From positions 1 through 52,270 of the forward strand of contig JAAEQW010000221.1 in the NCBI GenBank assembly GCA_024231025.1: 52,270 nt of DNA, given 5' to 3'. Origin of the DNA: Candidatus Omnitrophota bacterium (GTDB lineage: Bacteria; Omnitrophota; Gorgyraeia; Duberdicusellales; 4484-171). This document shows, one piece after another, positions 51,424 to 52,270 of this stretch (position 1 is the stretch's first letter; every line of letters starts with the position of its first letter). The notes under the pieces were generated by a model that ran no database searches, was not told the origin of the DNA, and worked only from the letters and a program-made list of their open reading frames with translations. Made by a program: the position numbers and the translations under genes.

Positions 51424-52270
51424 ATGGCTGAAGACAAATTTAGTAAAATTGTTTCTCTCTGCAAGCGCAGGGGTTTAATTTTTGGCGGCTCTGAAATTTA
51501 TGGCGGAATCTCAAGCATTTGGGATTATGGGCCAATTGGTGCCAAAATAAAAAAACGCATAAAAGACCTTTGGTGGGATACTTATGTCGAAAAGAGAGAA
51601 GACATAGTTGGCCTTGATTCAAGCATCATAATGCACGAAGATGTTTTTCGCGCTTCCGGCCACCTTGAAGGCTTCAATGATATGCTGGTTGATTGTCCAT
51701 CTTGCAAGGGAAGATCTCGAATTGATAAGATGGAAAAATTAGAAGAGAATCTTTACAAATGCCCCGGATGCAGAAACAAAATCGATACCACTGAAAATAA
51801 ACCTCGTAAATTTAATTTAATGTTAAAAACAAACATGAGCGCAACTGAAGATAATCCACATTTTGGATATCTTCGCCCTGAAACCGCTCAAGGGATATTT
51901 ATTAATTTCACGAATGTAATGAGCACAATGCATAAAAAATTGCCTCTCGGTATCGCTCAAATAGGCAAGTCGTTTCGAAACGAGGTGACAACGGGGAGTT
52001 TCATTTTTAGAATGAAAGAATTTGAGCAAATGGAAATCGAATACTTCATCCATCCCGATCAGGCCAATCAAGCCTATGAAAATTGGGTAAAAGAACGTTT
52101 TAATTTTTACATTGAAAAGATTGGGTTGTCTAAGGAAAATTTGATGTTACGCCCTCACAAAGATGATGAACTAGCTCATTACGCTAAGGCTTGCACCGAC
52201 ATTGAATATAAATTCCCTTTTGGTTGGAGCGAACTTGAAGGCATCGCTAATCGAGGTGATTTTGATTTTA
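51424..52270 (+). CDS. glyS: Glycyl-tRNA synthetase, dimeric type (3' end outside window)
   Basis: The 5' part (282 codons) of the single-chain class II glycyl-tRNA synthetase used by archaea, eukaryotes and many bacteria, not the alpha2beta2 form. It is absent from the ORF track because the stop lies beyond the window. It begins MAEDKFSKIVSLCKRRGLIF. Family marks are IYGGISSIWDYGPIG, a zinc-like CPSC...CPGC pair, YLRPETAQGIFINF and motif 2 in QIGKSFRNE, followed by RMKEFEQMEIEYF. The start ATG 51424 is set by homology; it has no Shine-Dalgarno and a -10 box just upstream. Confidence 0.94.
   Translation, partial: MAEDKFSKIVSLCKRRGLIFGGSEIYGGISSIWDYGPIGAKIKKRIKDLWWDTYVEKREDIVGLDSSIIMHEDVFRASGHLEGFNDMLVDCPSCKGRSRIDKMEKLEENLYKCPGCRNKIDTTENKPRKFNLMLKTNMSATEDNPHFGYLRPETAQGIFINFTNVMSTMHKKLPLGIAQIGKSFRNEVTTGSFIFRMKEFEQMEIEYFIHPDQANQAYENWVKERFNFYIEKIGLSKENLMLRPHKDDELAHYAKACTDIEYKFPFGWSELEGIANRGDFDF

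Overview
The window is AT-rich DNA from a Gram-negative, strictly or mostly anaerobic bacterium. Genes for Kdo transfer, lipid A phosphorylation and acylation, heptosyltransferases, two outer-membrane barrel proteins and several lipoproteins show a diderm envelope. Rubrerythrin, desulfoferrodoxin, a flavodiiron protein, rubredoxin and a tungstate/formate dehydrogenase locus point to an anaerobe. The gene mix, the ELM1-type domain, the eukaryote/archaeon-like dimeric glycyl-tRNA synthetase and the AT-rich palindromic intergenic repeats suggest an uncultured lineage such as Candidatus Omnitrophota. That placement is an inference and no marker gene here proves it.

Layout. (1) 1-13149: topA (5' end outside the window), a XerC/D recombinase, then an envelope block: waaA, lpxK, an LpxL-ELM1 fusion, a GT4-GT9 fusion, a convergent waaF-type plus GT4 pair, and two more GT9 genes. 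(2) 13214-21035: sulfur and cofactor metabolism: metY, cysK, metX, metW, mnmA, nadA, nifS, nifU, ending at a clear intrinsic terminator. (3) 21174-27243: an oxidative-stress and iron operon. It starts at a promoter overlapped by a perfect palindrome and runs through a 27-codon Cys/Ser micro-ORF, an Rrf2 regulator, a glutamine amidotransferase, ferritin, a 45-aa Cys/Lys peptide, a flavin reductase, rubredoxin, flavodiiron protein, desulfoferrodoxin, rubrerythrin and an ArsC-like protein. (4) 27240-33268: an island of six unrecognised exported or membrane proteins. (5) 33287-33913: a nitroreductase behind a duplicated palindromic start region. (6) 33983-48849: a coherent formate/tungsten/pterin locus: FNT channel, porin, three-subunit formate dehydrogenase, mobA, modE-like, fdhD, an outer-membrane protein, tupABC, moeA, moaA, moaC, MOSC and mogA. 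(7) 48837-52270: a lipoprotein nuclease, two unknown envelope proteins and the 5' part of glyS.

How it fits together. Formate crosses the outer membrane (porin) and inner membrane (FNT). It is probably oxidised, or formed from CO2, by a cytoplasmic W- or Mo-pterin enzyme wired to a flavin/NAD(P) diaphorase module. TupABC supplies tungstate and the moa/moe/mob/fdhD genes supply the pterin cofactor. moaD, moaE and moeB are absent and must lie elsewhere if the pathway is complete. NifS/NifU can feed the Fe-S enzymes NadA, MoaA and formate dehydrogenase, while the Rrf2 operon detoxifies oxygen, superoxide and peroxide and stores iron.

Several intergenic gaps carry AT-rich or GC-rich palindromic repeats placed just upstream of ribosome binding sites. 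No tRNA, rRNA, CRISPR array or insertion sequence was recognised. All functions are read from motifs by eye; no database search was run.
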